Positions 5,851 to 6,317 of a stretch of DNA of 6,317 bases are shown in pieces. The translations under genes and the position numbers were made by a program. Origin of the DNA: Bacteroidota bacterium (GTDB lineage Bacteria; Bacteroidota; Ignavibacteria; Ignavibacteriales; Melioribacteraceae); the NCBI GenBank assembly GCA_021814855.1, contig JAKAHQ010000106.1, forward strand, positions 1 through 6,317, written 5' to 3'. The stretch's first letter is position 1. Each line of letters begins with the position of its first letter. A model generated the notes under the pieces. That model was not told the origin of the DNA, did no database searches, and saw only the letters and a program-made list of their open reading frames with translations.

Positions 5851-6317
5851 TGATGAGTGATTCTACCAAATCGCCAAATGAAGTTTGGAGAAGTCTTAAA
5901 GATTATTACAACGATGCCGAAATTGTAAAAGCTAAACACGATGAGTTTCATGAAGGCGTTACAGATGATTTCGACGCGGACAAACTTTCGGGTATATCGC
6001 GCAGAAAATTTTTGGCTCTTCTCTCCGCCTCTGCAGCTTTGACTGCAACTGCTTGCACCAATTACCGGGACAAGGGCGAAATTATTCCTTACAATAAACG
6101 CCCCGAAGAAGTTTTTCCGGGCATCGCTAATTATTACGCTTCTACCTGCAACGGCTGTTCTCAAGCATGCGGAGTTTTAATTAAAACACGCGAGGGAAGA
6201 CCGATTAAAGTTGACGGAAACCCGGACCACCCGATCAACAAAGGTAAAATGTGTGCAACCGGTCAGGCAAGCATTCTTAATCTTTACGATCCCGCGAGAA
6301 TTACTGACCCGATGCAA
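5850..6317 (+). CDS. actB: alternative complex III subunit ActB, molybdopterin-oxidoreductase-like (3' end outside window)
   Basis: Only the first 156 codons are present; full ActB is about 1,000 residues, with a molybdopterin-like domain followed by a ferredoxin-like multi-cluster domain. Seen: the EVWRSLKDYYND pre-region and late twin-arginine signal SRRKFLALLSASAALTATAC (50-69), as in proteins with the extended Tat signal (TIGR04519-type). C69 could be a lipidation site. PEEVFPGIANYYAST (85-99) and QASILNLYDPARI (139-151) are ActB-style. A full [4Fe-4S] set C100-x2-C103-x3-C107-x27-C135 is present, although the ActB proteins of known structure lack a cluster in this domain, as I recall. 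The residue two after C135 is T137, where catalytic enzymes have Lys or Arg. The ATG at 5850 overlaps the mini-gene stop; the next codon, ATG at 5853, is an alternative start. Confidence 0.85.
   Translation, partial: MMSDSTKSPNEVWRSLKDYYNDAEIVKAKHDEFHEGVTDDFDADKLSGISRRKFLALLSASAALTATACTNYRDKGEIIPYNKRPEEVFPGIANYYASTCNGCSQACGVLIKTREGRPIKVDGNPDHPINKGKMCATGQASILNLYDPARITDPMQ

Noticed and set aside
5847..6164. 105-codon open frame on the - strand
   Set aside because: It is antisense to the clearly ActB-like frame with the Tat signal and Cys motif, and shows no domain or ribosome site.

Overview
The window reads like a chromosomal segment from a member of the Ignavibacteria / Bacteroidota-Chlorobi group. 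This is inferred from protein style: a FadL/PorV-like barrel with an aromatic C-terminal strand, a Bacteroidota-type serine hydroxymethyltransferase, and the start of an alternative complex III (act) locus. The DNA is AT-rich, several genes appear to start with TTG, and Shine-Dalgarno sites are strong for some genes and absent for others. No database search was possible. All genes lie on the + strand.

Layout. (1) Positions 1-915 hold the 3' part of an outer-membrane beta-barrel protein. (2) After 135 bp without a gene comes a tight cluster: glyA (1051-2352), tatC (2356-3111) and a long-chain polyprenyl diphosphate synthase (3108-4088). The glyA-tatC gap is 3 bp and tatC overlaps the synthase by 4 bp. 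A lipoprotein with a C-terminal membrane helix (4129-4878) follows 40 bp later. (3) A 205 bp AT-rich spacer (4879-5083) carries a weak terminator-like inverted repeat, a perfect TATAAT box and a compact GAAA-capped stem-loop. (4) A respiratory locus begins at 5084: a membrane-anchored pentaheme cytochrome c (actA), a 61-codon Tat-signal-like mini-gene, and the first 156 codons of actB, which runs off the right edge.

How the genes fit together (inference). ActA and ActB belong to the quinol-oxidising alternative complex III. ActB carries a twin-arginine signal and would be exported by a Tat translocase containing TatC. The polyprenyl synthase would make the side chain of the menaquinone the complex oxidises. 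glyA is one-carbon housekeeping.

The most notable points are in the right-hand 700 bp. The visible part of ActB keeps a complete four-cysteine [4Fe-4S] motif in the molybdopterin-like domain, but the basic residue expected two positions after the fourth cysteine is a threonine. An unrecognised mini-protein is inserted between actA and actB. The remaining genes look ordinary, and I found no phage, insertion sequence, CRISPR array, tRNA or rRNA.
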